From the NCBI GenBank assembly GCA_018873225.1, contig JAEILZ010000002.1, forward strand, positions 3,348,001 to 3,412,000: DNA of 64,000 nt, written 5' to 3'. A model generated the notes under the pieces. That model had not been told where the DNA came from and did no database searches. It was given only the letters and a program-made list of their open reading frames with translations. Below, piece by piece: positions 22,623-33,795 of the stretch. Source of the stretch: [Phialemoniopsis] sp. UDSM-2020 (taxonomy: Eukaryota > Ascomycota > Sordariomycetes > Thyridiales > Thyridiaceae). Positions within the stretch are counted from its first letter, which is position 1; the number at the start of each line of letters is the position of its first letter. Both the position numbers and the translations under genes were made by a program.

Positions 22623-23642
22623 AGGGTCGTGGTTTAGAGCAATGAACTCGAATATTATTTGTCATCCCGTACTCACTTCTATACGTGATTGATACCGTTG
22701 CATTTGCTGACAAGCAACAATCACGCGCATGATTTCCAATGCTTCAAGGATGGTCAGCAAATGGTCGACCTATACGGGCTACCAGAATGACAATCCAGGC
22801 ACGAAGAATATCTATAGCCAGTTTTTCCGTGTTATAATATAGTCGACACGAGTGATAACATGCTCTTGGTTCCTTAACAGTCGAACTCCTGGGCTGGACA
22901 CAGGCTCGCAGATCTTGAGGACTTAAGATGCGTTTGGAAGGAGGTCGATCATTTTATTGCTGTACTTTCGCTACCTGAGAAGATTTTCCCCGCGCTATTG
23001 ACCGCTTCCTAATTGATCTTGGTTCGCCCGCTTCTAGTCCGGCTTCCTGCTATCCCAAGTTGGCCTACATCACCGAAGCTTTAGCCAACCGGAAGAGGAC
23101 TACCAGACCAACTTGAGCTAAGAAGTCGCTAGAAAAGTTTCGTCAGGTCATCGTCCAGTTAGAAAAGTTCTGCCAAGCCCGAATTGTGCGTCAGCCGGTC
23201 GGACGCACGTCTGTGCAGCGCGGTTCGACCTCACGTAAGCCTCACACATCAATTCCAGGCGTTCCGAAGGCACGGAAGAAGAATGTTACCGACTGGCTGG
23301 CCTGACATGTGGGTTTGGTCGCTTGCATGGCAAAGACGGGACATGGTCGATAGCGTATTGTGCGTATGTGTGCTCATCGCTGATCCATGCTCTCGATAGG
23401 GATGACGTCCGTGTCCCTCGTGATGGCCTTCCGGAGAGCATATACATTCGTCATCCCTCCAAGGTAGCACGCATGCTTACTCACGCTTTGAAGACGCGGC
23501 AATTGGCACACTTTGCACGCGGCGCCGTGGTCCGGCGGAAATGCCATCCGGGGCTAGTATAAGAGACTGGGTGAGACCATGAACTGCGCAGTCACCGTGT
23601 CCGGAATCGCTACACATCTCATTTAAGAAAATAATTCTCACG
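22623..23642. other. Intergenic region, 1 kb
   Basis: No coding frame looks real. A TATA-like box near its right end serves the amidohydrolase gene. Confidence 0.5.
23558..23563 (+). promoter_or_regulatory. TATA-like box for amidohydrolase gene
   Basis: TATAAG about 80 bases before the ATG at 23643. Confidence 0.35.
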
Positions 23643-25269
23643 ATGCGTCAAGGGAGCTTCTTGGCGGCAAGTCTGTTGCTGGCGACTTCGGTCAGGTCTG
23701 CCTCTATCCTATTTCAAGGTGGAACAATCATTGCTTTCGACCGCGCCTCGGAAGGTCTCCGCGTCATCCGCAACGGAAGTATCCTCGTTCAGGACGATCG
23801 CATTGTGCAAATATCAGACACCGTCGCGTCCAATACGTCGAGCTCAAATGACACCCAAGTGATTGACGTGACTGGCAAGATCATCACACCAGGATTTATT
23901 GACACTCACCGCCATGGTTGGCAAACAGCATTCAAGACAATCGCTTCCAACACAAGCTTGGTTGAATACTTTGGCAGATACGGAGAGTTCGTATCAGGTG
24001 ATCACTGGACCGCGGAAGATGTCTACAACAGCCAGCTTGCAGGCCTCTATGAGTCCGTTAACGGCGGAGTGACCACCACTCTTGATCACGCCCATCATAC
24101 CTGGAGCAATGCTACCGCCGAAGCCGGTCTGAAGGCTTCCATCGACAGTGGTGCTAGGGTGTTCTGGAGTTATGCCTTTCACAATGTCACCAACTTCGTC
24201 GTATCTGATCAGATTCCCAACTTCCGCGACATCGTGAGCCGTGCCAACTTGAAGGGCAGTCCTACCACGGTCGGCATCGCGTATGACTCGTTTGGGCCGT
24301 TTCCAAATGCCAATGAGGTGAATGCGGTACTATCTCTTGTCAAGTGAGTGGTGTCTTCTGAGTGACGATGCTGTTGGCTCAATGCTAATCTAACTTCTAG
24401 AGAGTTCAACGTTTCGGTAATCACTACACACTCCCTCCAAGGGCCGTGGGGCAGTAAGTAAAGTCGGAAAACTACCAAATTCCTTGTTCTTCATGACTAA
24501 GTTAATGACAGTTACGAACTCGCCCGAGGACTTCGAAGCCTTAGGCATCCTCAACATCTCAACGCCTATCGTCTTCTCTCACGCCAGTTTCCTTACGGCA
24601 CAAGGCGCCAGCTTGTTACGCTCGACAGACCAATACATCTCCATCACTCCTGAGTCTGAAATGCACTACGGCCATACTCATCCAAAGTCGTTCTACATCC
24701 AAGACCAGAGTGCCATCGGCATCGACACCCACTTTACCTATAGCAGCGACATACTCACCCAGGCACGCATATGGCTGCAACAAGCGCGCTACGAGCTGTA
24801 CGGCGACGTCCTGGAACGATGGCGCGTACCCCCGAACAATCCCATGAGTGTGAACCAAGCATTCCTCATGGCCACCCGCAACGGCGGTCTTGCCCTGCGC
24901 AGAAACGATCTAGGTGTCATCGCGGAGGGTGCCAAGGCTGACTTGGTAGTCTGGAACGGCGACTCGCCTTCCATGCTGGGCTGGGCTGACCCCGTAGCAG
25001 CGGTGATTCTGCACGCAAGCGTCGGCGACATCGAGTCTGTGCTCGTCGACGGCAAGTGGATCAAGCGGGACGGCAAGATAGCAGTTTCGGGGTACGACGA
25101 GGTGAAGCGAAAGTTCTTGGCGACGGCGAAGCGTATCCAGGAGATCTGGCGCACATTGCCGCTGCCCGATCCAGGCGAGACGTTCAATGGGGGTTACCCT
25201 ATCGAGAAAGCCGTGCAGGTGGATGTTCTGCGTGGCCCGGGAGATGGATACGGCGAGGTCTTCGTGTGA
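23643..25269 (+). CDS. Secreted amidohydrolase (TRZ/ATZ, MTA/SAH-deaminase-like)
   Basis: Metal-dependent amidohydrolase, 503 aa from exons 23643..24343, 24401..24453 and 24512..25269. A signal peptide is likely at residues 1-20, unusual for this mostly cytosolic superfamily. The HxH metal motif is His89 and His91 in FIDTHRHGW. Further candidate ligands are His in 'TTHSLQGPWG' (split exon 2), His in 'VFSHASF' and Asp in 'AIGIDTHF'. The C-terminal 'GAKADLVVWNGDSP' and 'SVLVDGKWIKRDGKI' are typical of the composite beta-sandwich. Several N-x-S/T sites fit secretion. The substrate (a deamination or amide cleavage) is unknown. It is followed on the same strand by a sulfatase and a carboxylesterase. 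Confidence 0.9.
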
Positions 25270-25939
25270 ATTCTTTTCACGTTAATATTCTTGGCTGTCG
25301 CTCTATGAAATTTTATTTCTGTCTTGTCTTAGCAGCAAGTTGCTACAATGAAATCATGAGCTCCAGATTTCCTTAGGAAGGGAGTTTCTGCGCTTGCAAT
25401 AAAGCCACATTTAACCACTTCTAGACATCGCCAGGCATCAAAATAGCCTTTCTGCAGTCTGTGAATACTGCAGATCATTCTAATGCCAGTCAACGATCGA
25501 GGGATGCATCGGCCCGTCGGTCGCTGCATCGTCCGCGCGCGTGAGGTCCAGGCTACGGGGAGTTTGCCATGGCGGCGCTATGCCCAGATCGTGGGCCGAG
25601 ACCGACTCCCGGCGCGCTAACGGAGCGACGACCGATGCGCACATCCAAAACATCGGATCTCGAGGGCATTTGGGAAGACCGTCCCCGAGCATTGCCCCTC
25701 AGCAAGACCCTGATCTGTGGGGGAGCTCGCTGCAGTAGTGAAGCTAGAGATGCTTGACATTGATTGATGTGCGACGGAGGACCTCCGAGCCGCACCTGGC
25801 ACTTGGGGCGGAGCCCCGAATGTCTTGTGCTTGCGCCTGATAAAATGTAGCGATCTCGCTGCTTTGGTTCTCACGTTGATATGCTCCCCCTTCCCACCAA
25901 TTGTCTCTCACAGCGCTGCCGAGCCTGCTTCGCTTTATC
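25270..25939. other. Intergenic region before sulfatase
   Basis: No supported gene. The coding frame of the sulfatase is open back to about 25901 but has only TTG there; the first ATG is at 25940. Confidence 0.5.
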
Positions 25940-27484
25940 ATGGCAAACGAACGCCCCAATATCGTCTTCATCATGGCCGATGACCATGCGGCCAAGTCGA
26001 TCTCGTGCTACGGCGCTGGGATCAACAACACGCCCAACCTGGATCGCATCGCCAAGGAGGGCATGCTATTCAACCACTGCTACGTGACGAACAGCATCTG
26101 CACCCCGTCGAGAGCAGCAATTTTGACGGGTCAGCACAACCACGTCAACGACGTGATGACCCTCAACTCCAAGATCAATAAGCGCGGCCCCAACGTGGCC
26201 AAGCAGCTGCGCAGCCACGGCTACCAGACGGGTATGGTGGGCAAGTGGCACCTTGGAGAGGGCAAGGAGCACGAGCCGACGGGTTTCGACTACTGGGACG
26301 TCGTTCCCGGCCAGGGCGAGTACTGGGACCCGTGCTTCATCGACAAGAACGGCACTCGCAACATCCCCGGCTACGCCACCGACATCATCACCGACTTGAG
26401 CATCGACTTCATCAAGAAGCGCGATGCCAGGAAGCCCTTCTTCCTCATGTGCCACCACAAGGCGCCGCACAGGAGTTGGGAGTACGACCCCAAGCACAGA
26501 GATCTGTACACCGAGAAGGTTAAGGTCCCCGACACCTTTAGCGACGATTACAAGAACCGGGCGAGGGCGGCCAAGCTGGCCAAGATGCGTGTGGCGGAAG
26601 ATCTGACGTACTTTGATCTGGGTATCGTCCAGCCGGACGGAGGATCAGATATCGGCGAGAAGATGATGAACGTCTGGTGGTACAACGACAGGAAGATTCC
26701 CGCACCAGAGGATGTCACCAAACTGAAGTTGATCGACAAGCAGGACGGGACTGTCTTTACCTTCAAGACGAAAGAGGAATTGGTGGACTTCAAGTTCCAA
26801 CGATACATGCAGAGGTATCTGCGCACGATCCAAAGCGTGGATGACAACGTTGGCCGGCTCCTGGACTATCTTGATGCAGAGGGCCTGGCCGAGAATACAG
26901 TAGTGATCTACACGAGTGACCAGGGCTTCTTTTTGGGCGAGCACGGCTGGTTCGATAAGCGCTTCATGTACGAGGAGAGCTTCCAGATGCCCTTTATGGT
27001 CCGATATCCCAAGGAGATCAAGGCCGGCTCGGTGTGCAACGACATTATCTGCAACGTGGACTTTGCACCAACCTTCTGCGACTTTGCCAATGTCACCATC
27101 CCGACGTTCATGCAGGGTGTCTCCTTCCGGTCGTTGGTGCAGGGCCAGACGCCCCAGGACTGGCAGCAGGTGGCCTACCACAGGTATTGGATGCACAACG
27201 ACATGATCCACAACGCCTATGCCCACTACGGCGTGCGAGACCAGCGCTACAAGCTTATCTACTGGTACAATGAGGACTTCGGACTCGAGGGTGCCCGCCC
27301 TGGCGATGCGGACCAGAAGGAGTGGGAGCTCTTCGACTGCGACGAGGATCCTCTTGAGCTATTCAACGTGTACGAGGACCCCAAGTACCAGGACGTCAGA
27401 AAGAAGATGACCTTGATGTTGGAGGCGAAGATGGCTGAGATCGGTGATGTACCGGTCCACGAAAAGCTCTCATTGATGGCTTGA
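25940..27484 (+). CDS. Cysteine-type sulfatase
   Basis: Hydrolyses a sulfate ester or sulfamate. 514 aa, intronless. Cys54-Thr-Pro-Ser-Arg58 is the formylglycine signature, so the enzyme needs co- or post-translational conversion of Cys54. Asp14-Asp15 (IMADD), 'GKWHLG' and 'TSDQGFFLGEHGW' supply the other metal and sulfate ligands. No signal peptide is visible, so it is probably cytosolic; many fungal and bacterial choline- or sugar-sulfatases are similar. The C-terminal 'WELFDCDEDPLELFNVYEDP' block (given in part) is typical of N-sulfoglucosamine and iduronate sulfatase relatives. It lies between a secreted amidohydrolase and a secreted carboxylesterase on the same strand. The substrate is unknown. 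Confidence 0.94.
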   Translation: MANERPNIVFIMADDHAAKSISCYGAGINNTPNLDRIAKEGMLFNHCYVTNSICTPSRAAILTGQHNHVNDVMTLNSKINKRGPNVAKQLRSHGYQTGMVGKWHLGEGKEHEPTGFDYWDVVPGQGEYWDPCFIDKNGTRNIPGYATDIITDLSIDFIKKRDARKPFFLMCHHKAPHRSWEYDPKHRDLYTEKVKVPDTFSDDYKNRARAAKLAKMRVAEDLTYFDLGIVQPDGGSDIGEKMMNVWWYNDRKIPAPEDVTKLKLIDKQDGTVFTFKTKEELVDFKFQRYMQRYLRTIQSVDDNVGRLLDYLDAEGLAENTVVIYTSDQGFFLGEHGWFDKRFMYEESFQMPFMVRYPKEIKAGSVCNDIICNVDFAPTFCDFANVTIPTFMQGVSFRSLVQGQTPQDWQQVAYHRYWMHNDMIHNAYAHYGVRDQRYKLIYWYNEDFGLEGARPGDADQKEWELFDCDEDPLELFNVYEDPKYQDVRKKMTLMLEAKMAEIGDVPVHEKLSLMA

Positions 27485-28236
27485 GAAGAAGATGTTTGTA
27501 CAGCGTAAAGACGTCATTGATCCCGCACAATAGACCATAGCAATGCGAAATACCACGGTTTTCGAAAACATTTGGTTCCTCGCTGCGTGAGACCCTGCTT
27601 GTCCACTCCCCTGGACTGCAATTAAAGTAAGACCAGTGGGTGGCACGTTAGGCGGAGATGGTACAAGGAGTCCTTTTGTGTAACCCGCAGGCGGCATTTG
27701 GTCCACTCGGGAATTGCTCGGTGAGCCGTAACGTCCAGGAGAGGAGAATTGCGGCACAGGTGGCGCGGGTACTGATCTTACGGCCAGCATACGCAGTCGA
27801 ATAGCTGGGACTAGACGTCAATGCTGGTTGTCGAGACAGTTGTATGACTGGTTCGAAAAATCATTTAGATATGGAAGCTCGGGATACAGAGCAATGCATT
27901 ATCACTCAAGGATTTTTGAGCCTCAGCATATCGAGGTACGTGCAAATGTCGATTGCGGTGCAGCAAGCCCGCCGCCCGCACCCATGCATGAAGTTGCATC
28001 TACCCCAGTGATCTACGGAACATTGCCCTAAACAAGAAGAAACATCAGAGCAAGAGCTGTGGGGTGACAGGCTCAGCATCAGGTTTCTGACGCGGCGTGC
28101 TGAGCAGAGGACATTTCCGAATTGCGATACAAAGGCTTCATTCGCGCATGGAGGTCGTTCTCAGAAGTTTGTATCTCATTCAACGTTAGATCTGACCTGT
28201 TGATCTGACCTGCCGGAGCTGTCGAGCGATCGCATC
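27485..28236. other. Intergenic region before carboxylesterase
   Basis: No supported gene or motif. Confidence 0.45.
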
Positions 28237-30149
28237 ATGGCTGCGTCTCCAACAACTTCCCTGCTAGCCTGGGCTTTAATGATCCTCACGATCCTACAGG
28301 AATTCGCGAGCGCAGGCCCAGCTTTTGCAAAATCAAGTCTGCCGACCGTCAACCTCGGATATGCCACCTACACGGGATATCTGGACAATACGACAGGTCT
28401 CAACAACTTCAGAGGCATCCGGTACGCCGCTCCTCCGGTCGGTAGTCTTCGTTGGCAAAAGCCTCAACCTCCAGTAAATCAGACGGAACCAATCTCTCTT
28501 TCAGCCAATTGGCCGCCAGCCTGCCCGCAGAGCCCTGGAGCACCTTTCCCGCCGTCGCCGACGCCTGACCCCGAGGGCAACGAGGACTGTCTGTACCTAT
28601 CTGTCATTGCTCCTCCAGACGCCAAGGATCTTCCCGTACTGTTCTTCATTCATGGCGGCGGTTACGGTAGTGGGCATGGATCCTCACCGTTGGTGGATCT
28701 GACGAAGAACAACGACAATGGCTTCATTTATGTCTCGGTTCAATATCGCCTGGGCGCCTTCGGCTTCCTGTCGTCTGCTGCCATGAGTGGACGGGGCACA
28801 GCCAATGCCGGCCTCTGGGACATGCAAGCTGCTCTGAAGTGGGTGAATTCCTACATCAGCAACTTTGGCGGAGACCCGAATCGCGTCACTATTGCTGGTG
28901 AGTCCGCAGGCGGAGGGGCGGTCATGACCCTCGTGATGGCCCAAGGCGGCACTTGGGGCACAAGCCTCTTTCGAAATGCCCTTGTCTCAAGCCCTTACCT
29001 CCCCCAGCAGTACGATTTCGACGCCCCGCAAACAGAGTCTCTATACGCTTCCTTTGCAGCGGCGGCTGGGTGCCTCGACAAGGACGCGTTGGCCGATAAT
29101 GGCATGGTTTTTGCCTGCCTCCAGGCTGCCGACAGTGAGACTCTACAAACGGCGAACCAGTATGTCAACAGCATCGGAAGGTACGGTTCGTGGGCATTCC
29201 TCCCGGTCACGGATGGTGACTTCTTGCGTGATCTGCCTTCGGTGCAGTTGCGGAGGGGCTCGGTGAATGGTGCTCGATTCTTGTCAGGGGTAAGTTATTC
29301 ACTTGAAGCCATAGTGCTTTTCATGTTCATCCGAGGAAAGGGACTGACCCGTTGCAGAACAACGCGAATGAAGCTCCCATATTTGTGCCTGCTGTGCCGG
29401 ACGAGAAAGCCTTCGCTGCTTACTTGAATGCTAGCTTCCCTCTGATGAGCGAGAAGCAACTTGAAGACTTAGCCGAGATATACGCAATAGACCCTGTCAT
29501 CCCAGACCAGCCCTTGTTCGCAACGCTAGGGAACAGCGGACCAACGGCGCTCAACCAGTCATCATTCGCCGTCGGGTATCAGCAAGCTGCCGACAATCTG
29601 TATGCTGAGACTACTTTCGTCTGCCCCTCGTACTGGTTGTCAAACGCTTTCGGCCAATCTGGCGGGCAATCTTGGCACTACCAGTTCTCCGTGCCTCCCT
29701 CTCAGCACGCCGGGGATCTCAACGGCTTTTATGCCGCCGACAGCGTTTCCCCCGGAGACGGCACAGTGACTGAGTACTTCCGCATCGGCATGCAGAAAAT
29801 ATGGGGGAACTTTATCATCAACGACAACCCGACACTCTCACAAGAGACCATCGCACAACTGGCTGGGGAGAATGGTGCCAATGGAGCCTTCGATGCGGCG
29901 AGCTCGTGCCACTGGAAGCCTTGGTCTGGCGGAGCAGACGGCTCCCCTATGCTCAACCTCAACATGACTGGTGGGGTGGAGGTTCAGAGGAATGTGGCCT
30001 TTCTCTACGGGGAGACAGTCAATATTACCCAGTATGCTGGGCCTGGGCTCTTGGTAGCGTGGAGCCTTGTGGACGGATACTCATGGGAAGGCGGGAGAGG
30101 CAAGCGATGTGATGCTTTGGCCGACATTGGTGCCATCGTTCCTGAGTAA
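28237..30149 (+). CDS. Secreted type-B carboxylesterase
   Basis: Alpha/beta-hydrolase of the cholinesterase/lipase type, 614 aa from exons 28237..29289 and 29358..30149. A hydrophobic N-terminus (ALMILTILQEFASAGP) is a likely signal peptide. 'GIRYAAPPVG', 'EDCLYLSV' and the oxyanion-hole 'FFIHGGGYG' lead to the nucleophile Ser223 in GESAGG. The acid residue probably lies in 'GNNANE', across the intron junction, where most relatives have a DEG-type motif. The catalytic His is likely that of 'SQHAGDLNGFY'. Several N-glycosylation sites are present. It converges on the permease at 30365. The substrate is unknown. Confidence 0.92.
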
Positions 30150-30364
30150 TCGTAGAACTTGTCAGGTATGCGCTGCAAACCCTCAAGACTAGATATGGAC
30201 GTCCCATGATTGGTAGTAAATTGGTAAACAACGTCTATATAATAATCTTTTACCTAAATTTCTAATGCAAACATACACAAACCTACGGATTTCACAGCCC
30301 TGAACACTTATAAAGGCAGCTATCCGCAGCTCGCCTATCACTGAATTGAACCGAGGTCCGCCAC

Positions 30365-32023
30365 TTACAGAACATAGCGGAAGTCGGGGTTCTCGAGGTC
30401 AGTCTTGTCGTGCATACCGAGACGCATACCGTCAAGCTTCTCCTCCAGGTTCTCAACACGTCCGTAGCGACGGTCTCGGCGCTTGTTCTCGACCATCATA
30501 TAGATACGGAGCAGGATGGCCGAGAGCAGAGCGATGCAGAAGAAGACCAGGATAGTGGTGATGGCCAGCACATACTTCGGGGCATCTTGGTCGCGGAAGA
30601 GGAAGGGCCCAGCGATGTTTGCACCGGCAAAGACAATGAACAGCAGCGTGTTGGTGGAGGCGCGCTTAGTGTGGCCGGCAATGTTCTGGCCGACGATGGT
30701 GAGGAGGAATGGCCACTAAGCTTGGTCAGCACACCCTGGACGTTCATCGGCGATTTTGACAGGTATACTTACAGTCACAGCGTACGAGTTGATAAGCCAG
30801 TACGCGAAAACACGGCCGTACTTGTTTGCCCCCGTGTTCTGGGTGGCGTAGACGGCAGCAATGCCAGCGATGGCAGGCAACAGAGGGACGATCATACCAA
30901 GAGTACGAAGGTTTCCATACTTGATCGACAGGAATCCCCAGACAACCATACTGCCAGCACTGACGACCGAAGAGGGAAGACCAATGAGGAGAGTCTTGAA
31001 GGCGTCGAACCCAAAGCCAGAAATGACAAGGGAGCCAAAGCTTGTGAGCCCACCGTTCGGCAGCTGCGTGAATAAGACAAAGACCAGAATAAGCCAGGTC
31101 TTAATATCATAGAGGGCCTGGACAGCTTGGTACCACTTCCATTCATATCCTTTGATGCCCATCATGTTCGAAGCGACACGCTGCACAGCGATGACTTGCT
31201 CCTCATGGCTCAAGAACTTGGCTTTGTTGGGCGTTTCGGGCATGAAGATGTACCAGAGACCGCCACAGATGACACTGAGCAGACCAAGGACGAGAAAGAT
31301 GTACATCCAGGGCTTCAGAGCAGTGTTTGTGATATGTCCCAGACCGAAAGACAGCAAGCTGGCGACGATGGAGAAGAGGCCCTGCATTGCGGCCCACAGC
31401 ATGGTCCGCATGACCTGTTCGCGGCGGGTGTAGAACATGGAGGTGTACATGACGAAGCCAGGGGTAACAACGGACTCAGCCACACCGAGCAGAAATCGAA
31501 CCACCATCAATCCAGCGAAGTTACGAAGTCCAAGATGACTATTACAGCTTGTTAGTAGACCGTCCTGCACTCTTTATCTCTTTATAAGGGCCAAAACTCA
31601 CGCAAGCATCAAAATACCCCAGAGCATCACCGAGACGCTGAGGATCTTGGCCGTCCTATAGCGCTGCAGAATGTAATTGGCAAAGGGTTGAGCCGCCGCG
31701 TAGCCAAAGTAGAACATGCTACTCGCCCAGGAATACTCTGTTCCAACAAGGCCGAGGTCAGGGCGGAAGTTGAAGAGGACAGCCCAGCCCATGGCGACCT
31801 TGTCGACGTAGTTGAGACCGTATAGGAAGCACATGAGCGGCAGCAAGTGCCTGTCGACCTTGCGGAGCACAGCTTTACCCTGCTCGGGCGTAAAAGCATC
31901 AGGGTTCGCCTCCTGGAAGAGTTCGTAGCCCTCATCGGCCTTCTGGCCCTTGAGGGCCGCTTCGGCGTCGGAGGTGGCCATGGGCTCTTGCGCGACCGGG
32001 GCCGCGTGAATGGTGTCGGCCAT
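30365..32023 (-). CDS. MFS permease of the anion:cation symporter (DAL5) family
   Basis: 512-aa membrane transporter from exons 31602..32023, 30773..31538 and 30365..30715. The frame upstream of the ATG at 32023 has no earlier ATG. 'GLNYVDKVAMGWAVL' is the first membrane segment, 'VRFLLGVAESVVTPGF' the fourth-span signature, and 'WYIFMPETPNKAKFLS' begins the central loop. The C-terminus 'VENKRRDRRYGRVENLEEKL' is a long charged tail. The family carries allantoate, nicotinate, pantothenate, biotin, dipeptides or other anions. It is divergent from the M20 peptidase at 32578, with 554 bases between start codons, which suggests import of a substrate that the peptidase then cleaves. Confidence 0.92.
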
Positions 32024-32577
32024 AGTGTGGAGGGGTACAACGTGGCCGTGTGGGATCAAAACCGGGGTCAGAAAAGCTCGCTGTTGTGAGCACGTTGGTT
32101 GCTTACCTGTCGTGCCTGGGTAGAGGCACCGGAGTGACTCTGTGGGATACTTATTCTTCGACCGCTGCAACCTGCGGGATGGGTCCCCGATGGCCTTATC
32201 TATTGTAAAAACAAGTAACCACTTCTGGCTTGGTCGTCGCGACGGATATAAGCACCCGTTCGTTATCTCGAGTCCCTGTTCTGGTTCTGGCCATATTACG
32301 GCCTATCGGTAGACACTAGTGCCCAGTCAAGCATTGGGGCGCTCGCCTTGAGTCGGGGAGGCTTGCAGGGACCCCATATCTGAAGGGCACTAAGGCTTAG
32401 CTTAAACGACGATCCGCTGGAGTCTTGTCAGAAAGAGGAATAAATATCGGCAGAAGGTCCGATTTTCGGCCGACATGCAGACGGCATTTGAGATGCATCA
32501 TTCATTCAGGCACGGCTGTCGAAGTTGAAGCCTAATCATCAAAACGATATTGACGACATCAATCAGAAGAAAATAGA
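32024..32577. promoter_or_regulatory. Divergent promoter region, permease / M20 peptidase
   Basis: Shared upstream region of two genes likely to act together. I saw no clear binding motif. Confidence 0.4.
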
Positions 32578-33795
32578 ATGGCGCAATTCCCTGAGATTGA
32601 CGAGGCCAAATGCCTCACGTTTCTCTCGAAGCTCGTACAGATCAAGAGCTACTCCCAGACCGATGGCGAGATCGAGGCGTCAAATTTCATGGCCGAGCGC
32701 ATGAAGGAGATCGGTCTCGATGCTTCGGTGTATCCTTTCGACAATGGGAAGCGCCAGAATGCGGTCGGTGTTTGGAAGGGCAAAGGGCAGGGTGCATCAG
32801 CCGACGCACCCAAGACGCTCCTTTTCAACGGCCACCTCGATACGAATCCCGTCTCCGAGGGTTGGACGGTCGATCCCTGGGAGGGCAAAGTCGACGAAAA
32901 CTTCATTTATGGCATTGGCGTCAGTAACATGAAGTCAGGCTGCGCGGCCTACTACTGCGCCGTTGAGACCCTCAAGGCCTGGGGGTGGCAGCCACGCGGT
33001 GACGTGGTATTGACCTACGTTGTAGGAGAACTACAGGGAGGTGTGGGAACGATGGCTCTCATCGAGCAGGGCCGTATCAAGGCCGACTACTTTATCAATT
33101 GCGAGCCTTCTGATATTCGGGCCATCACTATGCACGCCGAGGCCCTTACCTTTGAGATCAATCTCATCGGTGTCACGAGGCACATGTCAGCGAAAGAGGA
33201 AGCGGCCGATGCTATCATGGCGGCGTGTGACCTCATTCCCAAGCTCAACTCTTTGACCTTCAGGGGTGCCAAGAGCCCCGAGCACAAGAAATGCAATAGG
33301 TGTTTGGTTGGCATCGCCCATGGAGCCCTCGGCAAGGAGCTTGCTGAGTGGAGGCCTGCTCAGGTATCCGATTTCTGCAAACTGGCCGGCAGCGCACGGT
33401 ACGGTCCAGGACAGACGCAGGAGGATGTGATGGCAACCATGACGGAGACGATCGAGGAGGTGGTCAAGAAGTTCCCGGGCATGACCTTCGAGCTCAAGCA
33501 ACGGTTCGAACCGACGATGCCGGCCTTTGAGACGCCGAAAGACTCCAAGGTTGTGCAGTCGCTAAACCGGGGCTATCATCAAGTGCGCGGCGAGTCACAA
33601 CCGACCGGCGTACTGGCGCCCACGTGTTTCTACGGGTCCGACGCCGGTCATCTGTATAAGAGTCTAGGCATGGAAGGCATCGTCTGCGGGCCGGGAGGCA
33701 AGTACAACACCCGACCAGACGAGAAGGTGGACATTCCGGACTACCTCGACTGCATCCGGATGTTCATGCGGGTTATTGTTGATCTGTGTGGATAA
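32578..33795 (+). CDS. M20 family metallopeptidase-like protein with altered metal site
   Basis: 405 aa, intronless, of the ArgE/DapE/carboxypeptidase-G2 clan that hydrolyses N-acyl or peptide amide bonds. His86 and Asp88 (GHLDTNP) match the first metal motif. The bridging-metal Asp, normally in G-x-x-DMK-x-G, is Asn117 (GVSNMKSG). The usual Glu-Glu pair is Glu151-Leu152 (VVGELQGGVG): the general base is present but the metal-ligand Glu is not. Glu176 (NCEPSD) and the late His in GSDAGHL are kept. Either this is a subgroup with a changed metal requirement or activity is reduced. It is transcribed away from the permease and towards the M28 peptidase. Confidence 0.88.
   Translation: MAQFPEIDEAKCLTFLSKLVQIKSYSQTDGEIEASNFMAERMKEIGLDASVYPFDNGKRQNAVGVWKGKGQGASADAPKTLLFNGHLDTNPVSEGWTVDPWEGKVDENFIYGIGVSNMKSGCAAYYCAVETLKAWGWQPRGDVVLTYVVGELQGGVGTMALIEQGRIKADYFINCEPSDIRAITMHAEALTFEINLIGVTRHMSAKEEAADAIMAACDLIPKLNSLTFRGAKSPEHKKCNRCLVGIAHGALGKELAEWRPAQVSDFCKLAGSARYGPGQTQEDVMATMTETIEEVVKKFPGMTFELKQRFEPTMPAFETPKDSKVVQSLNRGYHQVRGESQPTGVLAPTCFYGSDAGHLYKSLGMEGIVCGPGGKYNTRPDEKVDIPDYLDCIRMFMRVIVDLCG

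Noticed and set aside
25901..25939. Upstream extension of the sulfatase
   Set aside because: Only a TTG is available; the ATG at 25940 puts the conserved RPNIVFIMADD block at the normal distance from the start.
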